DNA of 26,222 nucleotides from a bacterium (GCA_027069035.1 JALXFI010000088.1:1-26222); one strand, 5' to 3'. Shown: positions 14,662 through 23,366, counted from the stretch's first letter. Numbers and translations are program-made. Notes: a model not told the origin generated them from the letters alone.

Positions 14662-15657
14662 TTAAATGGTTTTGTTTAGCGCCATCTGAGCGGCCAGCCT
14701 TACTGCCTCAATAAGACTTGACTCGTCTGCCACTCCTTTACCTGCGATATCATAGGCGGTGCCGTGGTCCACGGATGTCCTTATAATAGGCAGACCAAGG
14801 GTTATATTAACTGCACCGCCAAAGGAAAGGAGCTTTATCGGTATCAGCCCCTGATCATGGTACATGGCAATAACCGCATCAAACTCTCCCTTGCGTGCCC
14901 TGTAAAATACGGTGTCAGGCGGAAGAGGCCCTGATGCATCTATCCCCAATGTCCGTGCCTTCTCTATGGCAGGCAAAATAATTTGAGACTCTTCATCCCC
15001 AAAAAGGCCTCCCTCTCCTGCATGCGGATTGATGCCCGCAACTGCAATTCGGGGGGAATTTATGGAAAAAGAGGTTTTCAATGCACTATATGTAATTCTT
15101 ATTGTCTTTAATATATTCTGAACTGTTACTCCATCAATGGCGTCTCTTATAGAGCAGTGAATCGTGACAAGGGAGACCCTTAACCCCGCATTCGCCATCA
15201 TCATAACATAATCATCGGTATCTGTAAGATGGGCAAGAAACTCAGTATGTCCCGGAAAAGAAAAACCGATCATACTCAGCGCCTCCTTATTTATAGGGCA
15301 GGTAACGATTGCATCCACGTCGCCGCTAAGGGCAAGTCTCGCGCCTTCCTCTATATACTTGACAGCAGCCCTTGAAGAGGCATCCGAGGGATGTCCAAAA
15401 CGATGTTTTGAGACATCAAGATAGGAAATAGAGTCTATAAAGGGTTTTCTCTTTTTATAACCAATGGACACCTTCCCGCCCTCATCTTCACAAGACATTG
15501 ATAAACGCCTTGCAAGACTTATAAGGATTCCTTTATCGCCAAGTATATGTGGGATGCAGAGAGAGTAGATTTCATCTTTTACAAGCGCTTTTAGTATTAT
15601 CTCAGGGCCCACCCCCACAGGGTCGCCCATTGTTATAGCAATGTGCGGCAAAGACAT
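14662..15657 (-). CDS. pdxA: 4-hydroxythreonine-4-phosphate dehydrogenase PdxA
   Basis: NAD-dependent, metal-requiring enzyme of the DXP-dependent pyridoxal phosphate pathway; oxidises 4-phosphohydroxythreonine. 331 residues from the ATG at 15657, which begins MSLPHIAITMGDPVGVGPEI; a frame reaching to 15705 would include residues encoded by the upstream repeat and is rejected. Landmarks: GHTEFLAH (metal His), INPHAGEGGLFGDEE, MYHDQGLIPIKLL (metal His), and GLPIIRTSVDHGTAYDIAGKG, the family signature with the third metal ligand. No strong Shine-Dalgarno; the only G-rich sequence nearby comes from the repeat hairpin. Grouping with surA is common in Gram-negative bacteria. Confidence 0.96.
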   Translation of the reverse strand: MSLPHIAITMGDPVGVGPEIILKALVKDEIYSLCIPHILGDKGILISLARRLSMSCEDEGGKVSIGYKKRKPFIDSISYLDVSKHRFGHPSDASSRAAVKYIEEGARLALSGDVDAIVTCPINKEALSMIGFSFPGHTEFLAHLTDTDDYVMMMANAGLRVSLVTIHCSIRDAIDGVTVQNILKTIRITYSALKTSFSINSPRIAVAGINPHAGEGGLFGDEESQIILPAIEKARTLGIDASGPLPPDTVFYRARKGEFDAVIAMYHDQGLIPIKLLSFGGAVNITLGLPIIRTSVDHGTAYDIAGKGVADESSLIEAVRLAAQMALNKTI

Positions 15658-15665
15658 ATTAAGAC

Positions 15666-15850
15666 CCAAATCCCGATGTAGCGGGGTTTGAAATTGGCAA
15701 TACATCCTTAACTGCCTGAATCAACTTATATACCCTCGGCGATTTTCTTTCTCACCGTGCCGGTTATGTACGCTTCAAAAGAAAAATCGCCTGCGGCCTT
15801 GCATTTAAGGTGTCTTGCCAATTTACCCAAAAACCTGAATCTGTTTTTGG
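15666..15850. repeat. Composite 186-bp dispersed repeat, copy 2
   Basis: Second copy, same orientation as copy 1. Left hairpin CAAATCCCG-ATGTA-GCGGGGTTTG (one G-T pair, so the stem is kept although the bases changed), AAATTGGCAA at 15691-15700, TTGCCAATTT at 15815-15824, and a right stem CCAAAAAC...GTTTTTGG. It begins 15 bp after the surA stop and ends 8 bp before the pdxA start, filling the gap between the two genes. Confidence 0.85.
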
Positions 15851-15865
15851 TTGCAGGCTAAATGA

Positions 15866-16828
15866 CTACAGTCTAACATCTATATACGATTTCTTTCTCA
15901 TATCCTCTATCAGGTCATTGAACGCCTCTTCTTCTTTCTTCTTCATAAGAAGGTCTTTTACCTTCTCCTCGACATCCTTAAAAGGTGTTATGCCTCCCCC
16001 CTTTTTATCCACCACTTTAACTATAACAAAGCCAAGCGAGGTGGAAACAAGGTCTGAAAACTCACCTGGATTAAGGCCGAAGGCCACTTCTTCAAGCACA
16101 GGATCGATATCGCCCTTTTTAATATAACCAATATCACCGCCGTTCTCTGCGTTTGGTCCCCTTGAAAATCTTGAAGCAATAAGGGCAAAGTCCCCCCCTT
16201 TCTTTAACCGTTTTAAAAGTTTCTCACCTTGCGTACGCGCTTTCTTCCTTTCCTCATCCGAAGCCGAAGGTGGGACAGGAAGAAGTATAAGGCGGAGCCT
16301 TACCTCGAGTGGCAGCGCAAACTTCTCTCTATTTTTTTTATAAAACTCGGCAACCTCGTCATCATCCATACTTATCTTTGCCCTTACCTCCCTGTTGATC
16401 AATTTTACCTGAGTTATGTCGCGCTTTAACTTCTCACGATAGTCCGAATAACTTATGCCGCTGTCTTTAAGGGTCATTAGAAGAGTTTCCTGATCAATGT
16501 TGTTTCTCTTCTTAACGTCCTCTATGGCATTGTCTATCTCTCTTTCCGTTGCCGTAAGTCCACCCCTTTCCGCAGCCTGCTCGACAAGCTTATCATCTAT
16601 CAACATCTTCAGCGCCTTCTTCTTTAAATCATCATCTTTAGGATTCTTTTCCATAGACTCAAGCAGAACGGAGCCTGCGGCCTCAAGCTCAGAAAGGGTT
16701 ATAATATCATCATTCACAACGGCAACCACCCTGTCGATCACCTGCGCATTTGCTCTACGCTGCCCTGCAAAACCAAGAAATACCACAAGTAAAACTATAA
16801 TAAACCTATACGTCAAGAGTCTAAACAT
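15866..16828 (-). CDS. surA: SurA-like periplasmic chaperone / peptidyl-prolyl isomerase family
   Basis: 320 residues: signal peptide (TYRFIIVLLVVFLGFAGQRRANA), an N-terminal SurA chaperone domain beginning VIDRVVAVVNDDIITLSELE (about 30-160), one parvulin-like domain (about 174-275, GGDIGYIKKGDIDPVLEEVAFGL and SDLVSTSLGFVIV), and a C-terminal helix. E. coli SurA has two parvulin domains; the single-domain form is common elsewhere. The usual parvulin histidines are replaced (RLRLILL and GFVIV), so chaperone activity without isomerase activity is likely. AAGGAGTGAAGGG precedes the ATG. It aids outer-membrane protein folding. It stands between a decayed lipoprotein gene and pdxA, in the order typical of this locus. 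Confidence 0.9.
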   Translation of the reverse strand: MFRLLTYRFIIVLLVVFLGFAGQRRANAQVIDRVVAVVNDDIITLSELEAAGSVLLESMEKNPKDDDLKKKALKMLIDDKLVEQAAERGGLTATEREIDNAIEDVKKRNNIDQETLLMTLKDSGISYSDYREKLKRDITQVKLINREVRAKISMDDDEVAEFYKKNREKFALPLEVRLRLILLPVPPSASDEERKKARTQGEKLLKRLKKGGDFALIASRFSRGPNAENGGDIGYIKKGDIDPVLEEVAFGLNPGEFSDLVSTSLGFVIVKVVDKKGGGITPFKDVEEKVKDLLMKKKEEEAFNDLIEDMRKKSYIDVRL

Positions 16829-16897
16829 TATAACCCTTCACTCCTTTTATGCTGTCCCTCAGCGTTTAAGATTTTCTCTAAATTTCTTTTGTATATC

Positions 16898-17056
16898 TTA
16901 AATAAGGAATTCATCTTCGGTAACAATCTGATCGTTCACCCTTAAAAGCACAAGTTTAGAGGATGTATCGTTTCCCGACTTTGTGCAGGATGCGAGTAAA
17001 AGTATAAAAAAAAGAACGGCTATCCCTGAATACTTTATTCTTGATATACAAATGAC
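16898..17056 (-). pseudogene. Decayed PpiC/SurA-type lipoprotein foldase gene between mfd and surA
   Basis: On the minus strand a frame open from 17056 reads IKYSGIAVLFFILLLASC, a clear lipoprotein signal with lipobox LASC (Cys codon 16987-16985). It continues TKSGNDTSSKLVLLRVNDQI, then VTEDEFLI and a TAA at 16900-16898. VNDQIVTEDEF is the opening strand-helix of SurA/PpiC-type foldases. Past the stop the same frame continues DIQKKFRENLKR to a TGA at 16861-16859. No ATG, GTG or TTG starts this frame; an ATT at 17053 or a frameshift at the T8 run inside the signal would be needed. Many related genomes carry a full foldase lipoprotein gene at exactly this position, so I read it as a remnant after loss of the body of the gene. 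Confidence 0.65.
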
Positions 17057-17074
17057 CTATAACTTATTAAGTTA

Positions 17075-20000
17075 TCATGCATTTATAAAACAGAGCAAGA
17101 CTTTTCTTGTTTCGGATACAGGGTCAATCACTTTACCGTTAAATCTTATGATCAGTCTCTGATCAGGTGTAAAGGAAGCGTTTTCACGGTTTTTGCCTAC
17201 AAATTCAATTATACTCTCAGGAGAAACTCGTGGCAAAGTATTTTTATTATTAAGATCGCAAAAAGCAATGGAAACCCTGTTCTTCCCGATATCTATCTCT
17301 TTAACCCCAAGCCTCCTGCCAAGAATTTTTAGACCCATCATGCCTATAAGGTTTATCCCCTGCCGGGGTATCTCGCCGAATCTGTCCCTGAGTTCATCTT
17401 TTATCATATCAAGATACTCAAGGCTGCCGGCAGAGGCCAGTCTCCTGTAGAAAAACAGCCTCTGTTTATCACTGATTATATATGTTTTCGGAAAATAACA
17501 GGGCAAAGGAACCTTTATCTCCGTATCTATTTCCTCTTCTATCTCCTCTCCTTTAAGCTCCTTTACAGCCTCCTCAAGCAGTCTTGTATACATATTGAGT
17601 CCCACCATCTCAACATTTCCGGACTGAGCAGTGCCGAGGAACTCACCCGCCCCCCTTATCTCCATATCCTTTACCGCAAGGGTAAAACCCGAGCCCAATT
17701 CACTCAACTCCTCTATCGCCTTGAGTCTCTTCCTGCCCTCGTCCGTAAGCCTCGACCCTTCCGGTATGAGAAGATAGGCATACGCCCTGTGATGAGACCT
17801 CCCAACCCTTCCCCGCAGTTGATAAAGCTGGGCAAGACCGAACCGGTCCGCCATATTGATAATAATAGTGTTGGCCGTCGGTATATCAAGTCCGGATTCA
17901 ATAATAGAGGTGGTGACAAGAACGTCGTGCCTCTTATTAAAAAAGTCCCACATAACATCCTCAAGCTGAGTCTCCTTCATCCTCCCGTGAGCAACCCCCA
18001 CCCTGGTATCCGGAACCAAATCCCTTATAAGCCGAGCCATCTCTTCCACGCTTTTGATCCTGTTATGCACAAAAAAGACCTGTCCGCCCCTTGATATCTC
18101 TCTGTGAATAGCTTCACGAATAACCCCTTTATCAAAATGAGAGATAAAGGTCTGTATGGAAAGCCTGTCTTCCGGAGGTGTGCTTATAATGCTCATATCC
18201 CTCACGCCTGCAACGCTTATCTGTAATGTCCTTGGAATAGGCGTTGCAGTAAGTGTCAGCACATCCACAAGTTTTTTCAACCTTCTGAGCTTCTCTTTAT
18301 GGGCAACACCAAAACGCTGCTCCTCGTCAATGATAACAAGGCCGATATCCTTAAAGACAACATCATCCTGAAGCATCCTGTGCGTCCCTATAAGTATATC
18401 CACACCGCCTTCGGCAAGCCTTTTGATTATCTCCTTCTGCTCTCTGTGAGTCTTGAACCTGCTTAAGACCTCAACATTTACAGGATACGGGGCAAACCTG
18501 TACTTAAACGTCTCATAGTGCTGCTGTGCAAGGATGGTGGTTGGCACAAGAAAGGCGGCCTGTTTGTTGTCAAGAACCGTTTTAAAGGATGCCCTGAGCG
18601 CAACCTCCGTCTTGCCGTAACCGACATCACCGCATACGAGCCTGTCCATCGGTCTTTCAGACTCCATATCCTGGAGGACTTCGTCGATCGCCCTTTTCTG
18701 ATCCGGCGTCTCTTCGTATTCAAAAGAGGCTTCAAACTCCTGAAAAAGACGGCCGCCTGAAGAGAAGGCAAACCCCTTAAGAGCCTTTCTTGCCGCATAT
18801 GTTGCAAGGAGTTCTTGAGCAACCTTTTGAGCGGCCTTTTTTGCGCGTCTCTTTACCCTTGCCCATGTAATCCCGCCAAGTTTGTCAACAGGAGGCGAGG
18901 CGCCTTCTCCGCCTATGTATTTCTGCAACAAAGCAAGTTTATAGGCAGGCAAATACAGTTTATCGCCGCCGGCGTATTCCACACATAGATAATCGCTTTC
19001 TTCCTCTTCCACGCTAAGCCTTACCAATCCCCTGTATATGCCTATACCATGAAATGTATGGACAACAAGGTCGCCTGTATCTATCTCAGAGAGACTGCTT
19101 AAAAGTTCTCCCTTTTTTCTCCCGACAGGGGGCCTCCTTTTAAGCTTATGACCGAATATTTCCTCTTCCGTTATCAAGACAAGGCCGGAGGACGGCATTA
19201 AAAAGCCCTCGGAAAGATGTCCGATCAGTATGGAAGGATTAAAATCTTTTCTCACCCCCCTGCCGGCTGATTCTGAAAAAGATATCCCGTACTCACTCAA
19301 TATATCCCTTAAACGCTCCTTCTGGCCGCTTGTCCTTACAATAAAATTTATATTCCAGCCCTCTTCTCTCCATTTATCTATCCTTTCTGCAAGGGGTTTA
19401 AGGAGAAAATCCCCTTTTTGTGAAAGTATATCCCGCCTTATATCTTCATTAGATTCAACTCTGAGGGGAAAAACCCTGCCGCTATGTTCAGTCGGTTTTA
19501 AAAATTCCAGATAAATAACCGAAAACCGCCTTAAACTTTTCATCAGATCGCCATCGGATAAAAAACACCTGCGGGGGTTCCGAAGAGCGCCCTTATCCTT
19601 TGCCTGTTTGAACCTATCCTCCGCCTCAAGTCGAAACCGCTTTGCATCCTGCCTTAAAAAGGCCGGGTCTTTTATGCAGAATACGGCGTCAGAAGGCAGG
19701 TAATCCATGAGTGTCGAAGAGGTTTCTGAACTTAAGCAGGCAGGCAGTATAAGCGCTTGCGAAAGTCTTGAAAGCGACCTTTGAGAATCAATATCAAAAG
19801 TCCTGATCGAATCAATCTCTTCACCCAAAAACTCCATCCTCACAGGCGATTCATAAAGGGGAGGGAATATATCCATGATACCGCCTCTAAGGGCAATATC
19901 CCCTCTTTCTTCAACCATATCGACCTGCTTGTATCCACCTTTATAAAGGAGGTTACCTTTAAACTCCTCTCTATCCAGTATGTGTTTCTCTTTAAGAAGC

Positions 20001-20467
20001 CTTGATGATGAAAGAAGGTTTTCTCTGCTCATGACCTTCTGCATAAGCGCTTCACAGGTAGTAACAAGAACTAAACCTTTATCTTCACTGCCCAGCCTGT
20101 AAAGGGTCTCAATCCTTTTAAACAGTATCTCCTTATAGGGCTGGACATCTTCGTATGGCAGCACCTCAACAGGGGGAAAGAAGAGGATATTTGCCTCACT
20201 ATCATCGCAGGACATATTAAAATACGGCGCAATTTCATTACAGGAGAAAAAGGATATGTCATCATACAATCTTTCGGCCTCGGCCTTTGGAACCACCGTT
20301 ACAATCGTCTTTTTTATTTGTGAAAAGAGAAGGGAAACAAAAAATGAAGCGGACGAGCCCTTAAGACCCGAAACAGTAAGTTTTCCTCCTTCTTTAAGGC
20401 CGCAGGCCTCTTTAACAGCTTTGAGCATTTCGTTATCTGGCACACTGATTTTACGATAAGGTTTCAT
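17075..20467 (-). CDS. mfd: Transcription-repair coupling factor Mfd
   Basis: DNA translocase that pushes stalled RNA polymerase off lesions and recruits UvrA. 1130 residues, normal length. In order: UvrB-like N-terminal module (about 1-340), the RNA-polymerase-interacting domain starting GDLVVHTFHGIGIYRGL (mid-protein), the helicase core with Walker A CGDVGYGKTEVALRA, the DEEQ box IDEEQRFG, motif III LTATPIPRTL, and QLRGRVGRS, then the C-terminal TRCF domain (GEEIEEEIDTEIKVPLPCYFP onwards). The start ATG at 20467 lacks a visible Shine-Dalgarno; a second ATG thirteen codons in is possible but leaves less of the N-terminus. It leads a minus-strand run ending in uvrA, a functional pairing. Confidence 0.97.
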   Translation of the reverse strand: MKPYRKISVPDNEMLKAVKEACGLKEGGKLTVSGLKGSSASFFVSLLFSQIKKTIVTVVPKAEAERLYDDISFFSCNEIAPYFNMSCDDSEANILFFPPVEVLPYEDVQPYKEILFKRIETLYRLGSEDKGLVLVTTCEALMQKVMSRENLLSSSRLLKEKHILDREEFKGNLLYKGGYKQVDMVEERGDIALRGGIMDIFPPLYESPVRMEFLGEEIDSIRTFDIDSQRSLSRLSQALILPACLSSETSSTLMDYLPSDAVFCIKDPAFLRQDAKRFRLEAEDRFKQAKDKGALRNPRRCFLSDGDLMKSLRRFSVIYLEFLKPTEHSGRVFPLRVESNEDIRRDILSQKGDFLLKPLAERIDKWREEGWNINFIVRTSGQKERLRDILSEYGISFSESAGRGVRKDFNPSILIGHLSEGFLMPSSGLVLITEEEIFGHKLKRRPPVGRKKGELLSSLSEIDTGDLVVHTFHGIGIYRGLVRLSVEEEESDYLCVEYAGGDKLYLPAYKLALLQKYIGGEGASPPVDKLGGITWARVKRRAKKAAQKVAQELLATYAARKALKGFAFSSGGRLFQEFEASFEYEETPDQKRAIDEVLQDMESERPMDRLVCGDVGYGKTEVALRASFKTVLDNKQAAFLVPTTILAQQHYETFKYRFAPYPVNVEVLSRFKTHREQKEIIKRLAEGGVDILIGTHRMLQDDVVFKDIGLVIIDEEQRFGVAHKEKLRRLKKLVDVLTLTATPIPRTLQISVAGVRDMSIISTPPEDRLSIQTFISHFDKGVIREAIHREISRGGQVFFVHNRIKSVEEMARLIRDLVPDTRVGVAHGRMKETQLEDVMWDFFNKRHDVLVTTSIIESGLDIPTANTIIINMADRFGLAQLYQLRGRVGRSHHRAYAYLLIPEGSRLTDEGRKRLKAIEELSELGSGFTLAVKDMEIRGAGEFLGTAQSGNVEMVGLNMYTRLLEEAVKELKGEEIEEEIDTEIKVPLPCYFPKTYIISDKQRLFFYRRLASAGSLEYLDMIKDELRDRFGEIPRQGINLIGMMGLKILGRRLGVKEIDIGKNRVSIAFCDLNNKNTLPRVSPESIIEFVGKNRENASFTPDQRLIIRFNGKVIDPVSETRKVLLCFINA

Positions 20468-20478
20468 ATAAAAAAACA

Positions 20479-20513
20479 GGGTTCAAGGGTTTGAGGATTC
20501 GAGGGTTCAAGGG
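20479..20513. repeat. GGGTTCAAGGG direct repeats
   Basis: GGGTTCAAGGG occurs at 20479-20489 and 20503-20513, with a related GGGTTTGAGG/GGATTCGAGGG stretch between. This is the simple 'TTCAAGGG' family common in intergenic DNA of several bacterial phyla. It lies just upstream of mfd and is followed by half of the palindromic repeat (TATCGCGGGATTTGG, 20541-20555). Confidence 0.6.
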
Positions 20514-20540
20514 GGAAATATACGCAAAGTATAGTCTTAT

Positions 20541-20555
20541 TATCGCGGGATTTGG
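20541..20555. repeat. Half copy of the CAAATCCCGC palindrome
   Basis: TATCGCGGGATTTGG matches the loop and right arm of the hairpin at 4218-4232. The left arm is missing, so it is a decayed or truncated copy, 9 bp from the nadA stop. Confidence 0.55.
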
Positions 20556-20563
20556 ATTTAATA

Positions 20564-21487
20564 TTAATCTCTTGGAACGGAAAGCATCCTGTTAAGCGCC
20601 TTCCTTGCAGATTCTCTTATCTCTTTAGATACCTTAACCACGTTCTTCATCTCTTCAAGAGAGGAAAGCACATCCTCAAGTGTAGTAAGTTTCATATTCG
20701 GGCATATAAGACTCTTTGACGGAAGAAAAAACTCCTTTTCAGGGTTTTCCTTCCTCAACCTGTAGAGTATCCCCATCTCCGTGCCTATTATTATCCTCTT
20801 TGCTTTGGTCTCCCCTGCATACTTATACATTCCGGAGGTGCTGCATACATGATCGGCAAGCTTGACCACTTCCGGCCTGCACTCGGGATGGCAGACAAAG
20901 ACCGCATCAGGGTATCTGTCCTTAAACTCCAGGACCTCTTGAGGCAAAAGCCTGTTATGTGTCGGACAATACCCCCTGTATGGTATGACCTCCTTTTTAA
21001 CCCTCACGCCCACATAATGGGCAAGGTTCATATCGGGCACAAAGAACACCCGAGAGCTGCCGGTAAGAGATTCAACCACCTTTACCGCATTGGCGGAGGT
21101 GCAGCATATATCGCTCAATGCCTTGACCTCGGCTGTCGAGTTTACATAGGTTACCACAGGGGCATCAGGATATTTTTTTTTCTCCAGGATAAGTTTTTCC
21201 GGCGTTATCATATCCGCCATAGGGCAGCCGGCATCCATCCTCGGAAGTATCACCGTCTTTTCAGGCGAGAGTATCGAGGCGCTTTCAGCCATAAAATGCA
21301 CCCCGCAGAAGACTATGACATCGGCATCCGTCTTGGATGCCTCTATACTTAATCCAAGGGAATCCCCGCAAAGATCCGCCAATTCCTGTATCTCATCCCT
21401 CTGGTAGTTGTGGGAAAGGAGTACGGCGTTTTTTTCCTTTAGAAGTCTTCTGATATCCTTCTTTAATTTATCGTCTTTTTTTTTCAT
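20564..21487 (-). CDS. nadA: Quinolinate synthase NadA
   Basis: [4Fe-4S] enzyme that condenses iminoaspartate with dihydroxyacetone phosphate to quinolinate in de novo NAD synthesis. 307 residues, the shorter form typical outside enterobacteria. Landmarks: LLSHNYQRDEIQELAD, FCGVHFMAESA, SPEKTVILPRMDAGCPMADM, VTYVNSTAEVKA, PDMNLAHYV, VFVCHPECRPEV and IGTEMGILYRL. Cys88 (AGCPM), Cys174 (RGYCPTH) and Cys262 (LICPNMK) fit the three cluster ligands. The coding start contains an A9 run (MKKKDD), and there is no clear Shine-Dalgarno; the upstream 90 bp are filled by a REP hairpin. NadB and NadC are not in the window. Confidence 0.95.
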   Translation of the reverse strand: MKKKDDKLKKDIRRLLKEKNAVLLSHNYQRDEIQELADLCGDSLGLSIEASKTDADVIVFCGVHFMAESASILSPEKTVILPRMDAGCPMADMITPEKLILEKKKYPDAPVVTYVNSTAEVKALSDICCTSANAVKVVESLTGSSRVFFVPDMNLAHYVGVRVKKEVIPYRGYCPTHNRLLPQEVLEFKDRYPDAVFVCHPECRPEVVKLADHVCSTSGMYKYAGETKAKRIIIGTEMGILYRLRKENPEKEFFLPSKSLICPNMKLTTLEDVLSSLEEMKNVVKVSKEIRESARKALNRMLSVPRD

Positions 21488-21492
21488 ACAGG

Positions 21493-21573
21493 AAAAAGGA
21501 TTTTTCGGGGACTGTCCCTATTTACCGGCCGAAGGCGGTAGAATAGGGGCTGTCCCCAAGAACAATCCTTTTT
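21493..21573. repeat. 81-nt REP-type hairpin between glnA and nadA
   Basis: Near-perfect fold-back: AAAAAGGATT (21493-21502) pairs with AATCCTTTTT (21564-21573), and inside it GGGGACTGTCCCTATT pairs with AATAGGGGCTGTCCCC, closing on a small GAA loop. It begins 3 nt after the glnA stop and ends in CCTTTTT on the minus strand, so it probably also terminates glnB-glnA transcription. The GGGGAC...GTCCCC motif is of the kind recognised by RAYT transposases, of which a fragment lies at the window end. Confidence 0.8.
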
Positions 21574-21575
21574 TT

Positions 21576-22988
21576 CTAAATATCAAAGTACATGGCAAAT
21601 TCGTGTGGATGGGGACGGAGTCTTAGGGCATCAACCTCATTTTCTCTTTTGTACTCAAGCCATTTTTCAACCACATCCTGTGTAAAGACATCCCCCTTCA
21701 GGAGGAATTCATGATCCTTTTCAAGCGCATCCAGTGCGCCTTCCAGCGAGCCCGGAACAGACGGGACATTCTTAAGCTCCTCAGGAGCAAGCGCGTAGAT
21801 ATTCTTATCAAGGGGCTCGCCCGGGTCTATCTTATTCTCAATTCCGTCAAGACCTGCCATCAACATGGCCGCAAAGGCAAGATAACCGTTACAGGACGGG
21901 TCAGGGAACCTTACTTCCACCCTCTTTGCCTTGGGACTTGGAGAGTACATCGGAACCCTTATGGAAGCGCTCCTGTTCCTGCTTGAATAGGCGAGGTTTA
22001 CAGGCGCCTCAAAGCCCGGGACCAGTCTCTTGTAAGAGTTGGTGGTCGGATTTGTAAATGCGCAGAGGGCAGAGGCGTGCTTCAGTATCCCGCCTATGTA
22101 GTAGAGAGCCAACTCACTCAGGCCGCCGTATCTGTCGCCTGCAAAAAGCGGTTTTCCGTCCTTCCACAGACTCTGATGGGTATGCATACCGGTGCCGTTA
22201 TCATTCCACAAAGGCTTGGGCATAAATGTTGCCGTCTTACCGTGTTTTCGTGCGATATTCTTTACAACATACTTATACCACATAAGCTTGTCGCCTATCT
22301 CGGTAAGCGGGGCATACTTCATGTCTATCTCGGCCTGACCTCCCGTGGCAACCTCGTGATGCTGAGCTTCAATAGTTATACCAAGACTCATCATGACCAT
22401 TACCATCTCTGTCCTTATATCCTGCTGGCTGTCGATAGGAGGAACGGGGAAATATCCCTCCTTATACCGCGGCTTGTAACCCAGATTAGGGTTCTCATCC
22501 CTCCCTGTATTCCATCTTCCTTCTACAGAATCAAGAAAGTAGTAACTGGAATGTTCGTTTGAGTCGAACTGTATATCATCGAATATAAAAAACTCCGCCT
22601 CAGGCCCGAAATAAGCGGTATCGGCAACCCCTGCAGACCTCATATAAGCCTCCGCCTTTTTGGCAACGTTTCTGGGATCCCTTGAGTACGGCTCTTTAGT
22701 AATAGGATCAACGATATCACAGATAAGGCTCAAAGTAGGCACTTGTGTGAAAGGATCCATAAGAGCTGTCTTTGGGTCAGGAACAACAAGCATATCGCTT
22801 GCATGTATAGGCTGCCAGCCCCTTATGCTTGAGCCGTCAAAACCGAATCCATCCTCAAATGCATCCTCAGACAGTTCGGACATTGGAACACTGAAATGCT
22901 GCCATGTGCCGACAAAATCAAGAAACTTAAGGTCAACCATCTTTGCGCTGTTTTCAGTAGCAAATTTCAATACCTCTTTTGGTTTCAT
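21576..22988 (-). CDS. glnA: Glutamine synthetase type I, GlnA
   Basis: ATP-dependent synthesis of glutamine from glutamate and ammonia, a dodecameric cytosolic enzyme. 470 residues, normal for GSI-beta. Landmarks: FDGSSIRGWQPIHASDM, AEFFIFDDIQF, KPLWNDNGTGMHTHQSLW, NPTTNSYKRLVPGFEAP and NRSASIRVP. Tyr398, in NIYALAPEE, matches the adenylylation site, so activity is probably tuned by GlnE under GlnB control. AAGGAGG sits 8 nt before the ATG at 22988. It lies 39 bp after glnB and shares its sigma54-type promoter. Confidence 0.98.
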   Translation of the reverse strand: MKPKEVLKFATENSAKMVDLKFLDFVGTWQHFSVPMSELSEDAFEDGFGFDGSSIRGWQPIHASDMLVVPDPKTALMDPFTQVPTLSLICDIVDPITKEPYSRDPRNVAKKAEAYMRSAGVADTAYFGPEAEFFIFDDIQFDSNEHSSYYFLDSVEGRWNTGRDENPNLGYKPRYKEGYFPVPPIDSQQDIRTEMVMVMMSLGITIEAQHHEVATGGQAEIDMKYAPLTEIGDKLMWYKYVVKNIARKHGKTATFMPKPLWNDNGTGMHTHQSLWKDGKPLFAGDRYGGLSELALYYIGGILKHASALCAFTNPTTNSYKRLVPGFEAPVNLAYSSRNRSASIRVPMYSPSPKAKRVEVRFPDPSCNGYLAFAAMLMAGLDGIENKIDPGEPLDKNIYALAPEELKNVPSVPGSLEGALDALEKDHEFLLKGDVFTQDVVEKWLEYKRENEVDALRLRPHPHEFAMYFDI

Positions 22989-23027
22989 CAGAAAAACCTC
23001 CTTATTAATTTATTGTACCAATTCCAA

Positions 23028-23366
23028 CTATATCGCATCTTCACCTTTTTCACCCGTCCTTATTCTTACAACCTCATCGATAGGCAGGACGAAAATCTTG
23101 CCGTCCCCTATCCTGCCGGTCTTTGCGGCAGAGGCAATAGTCTCAACGACCTTATGAACCATATCTTCCTTTACCACGATCTCCATCTTTATCTTAGGGA
23201 GAAAATCGACCACATACTCCGCCCCGCGATACAGTTCGGTGTGGCCTTTTTGCCTTCCAAACCCCTTAACCTCCGTAACCGTAATACCCTGGATGCCTAT
23301 CTCGTTTAAGCTTTCTTTTACTTCATCCAGTTTAAAAGGCTTTATAATAGCCTCCACCTTCTTCAT
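23028..23366 (-). CDS. glnB: Nitrogen regulatory protein P-II, GlnB
   Basis: Trimeric signal protein that senses 2-oxoglutarate, ATP and ADP and regulates glutamine synthetase modification. 112 residues from the second of two adjacent ATGs (23366); GGAGG is 7 nt from it and 4 nt from the first (23369). With this start the uridylylation tyrosine of the T-loop (GHTELYRGAEYVVDF) is residue 51, exactly as in E. coli, which supports the choice. The TGRIGDGKIFV B-loop is intact. The gene is first in the glnB-glnA operon. An amtB partner is not seen, which suits GlnB rather than GlnK. Confidence 0.96.
   Translation of the reverse strand: MKKVEAIIKPFKLDEVKESLNEIGIQGITVTEVKGFGRQKGHTELYRGAEYVVDFLPKIKMEIVVKEDMVHKVVETIASAAKTGRIGDGKIFVLPIDEVVRIRTGEKGEDAI

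Noticed and set aside
15658..15705. Longer start for PdxA
   Set aside because: These codons fall largely inside repeat copy 2; the family N-terminus starts at the ATG at 15657.
21472..21487. A9 run at the start of nadA as a programmed slippage site
   Set aside because: It simply encodes three lysines after the start; no alternative frame of interest follows.
21408..21626. Plus-strand frame across the glnA-nadA gap
   Set aside because: It crosses the REP hairpin and both gene ends and has no family likeness.
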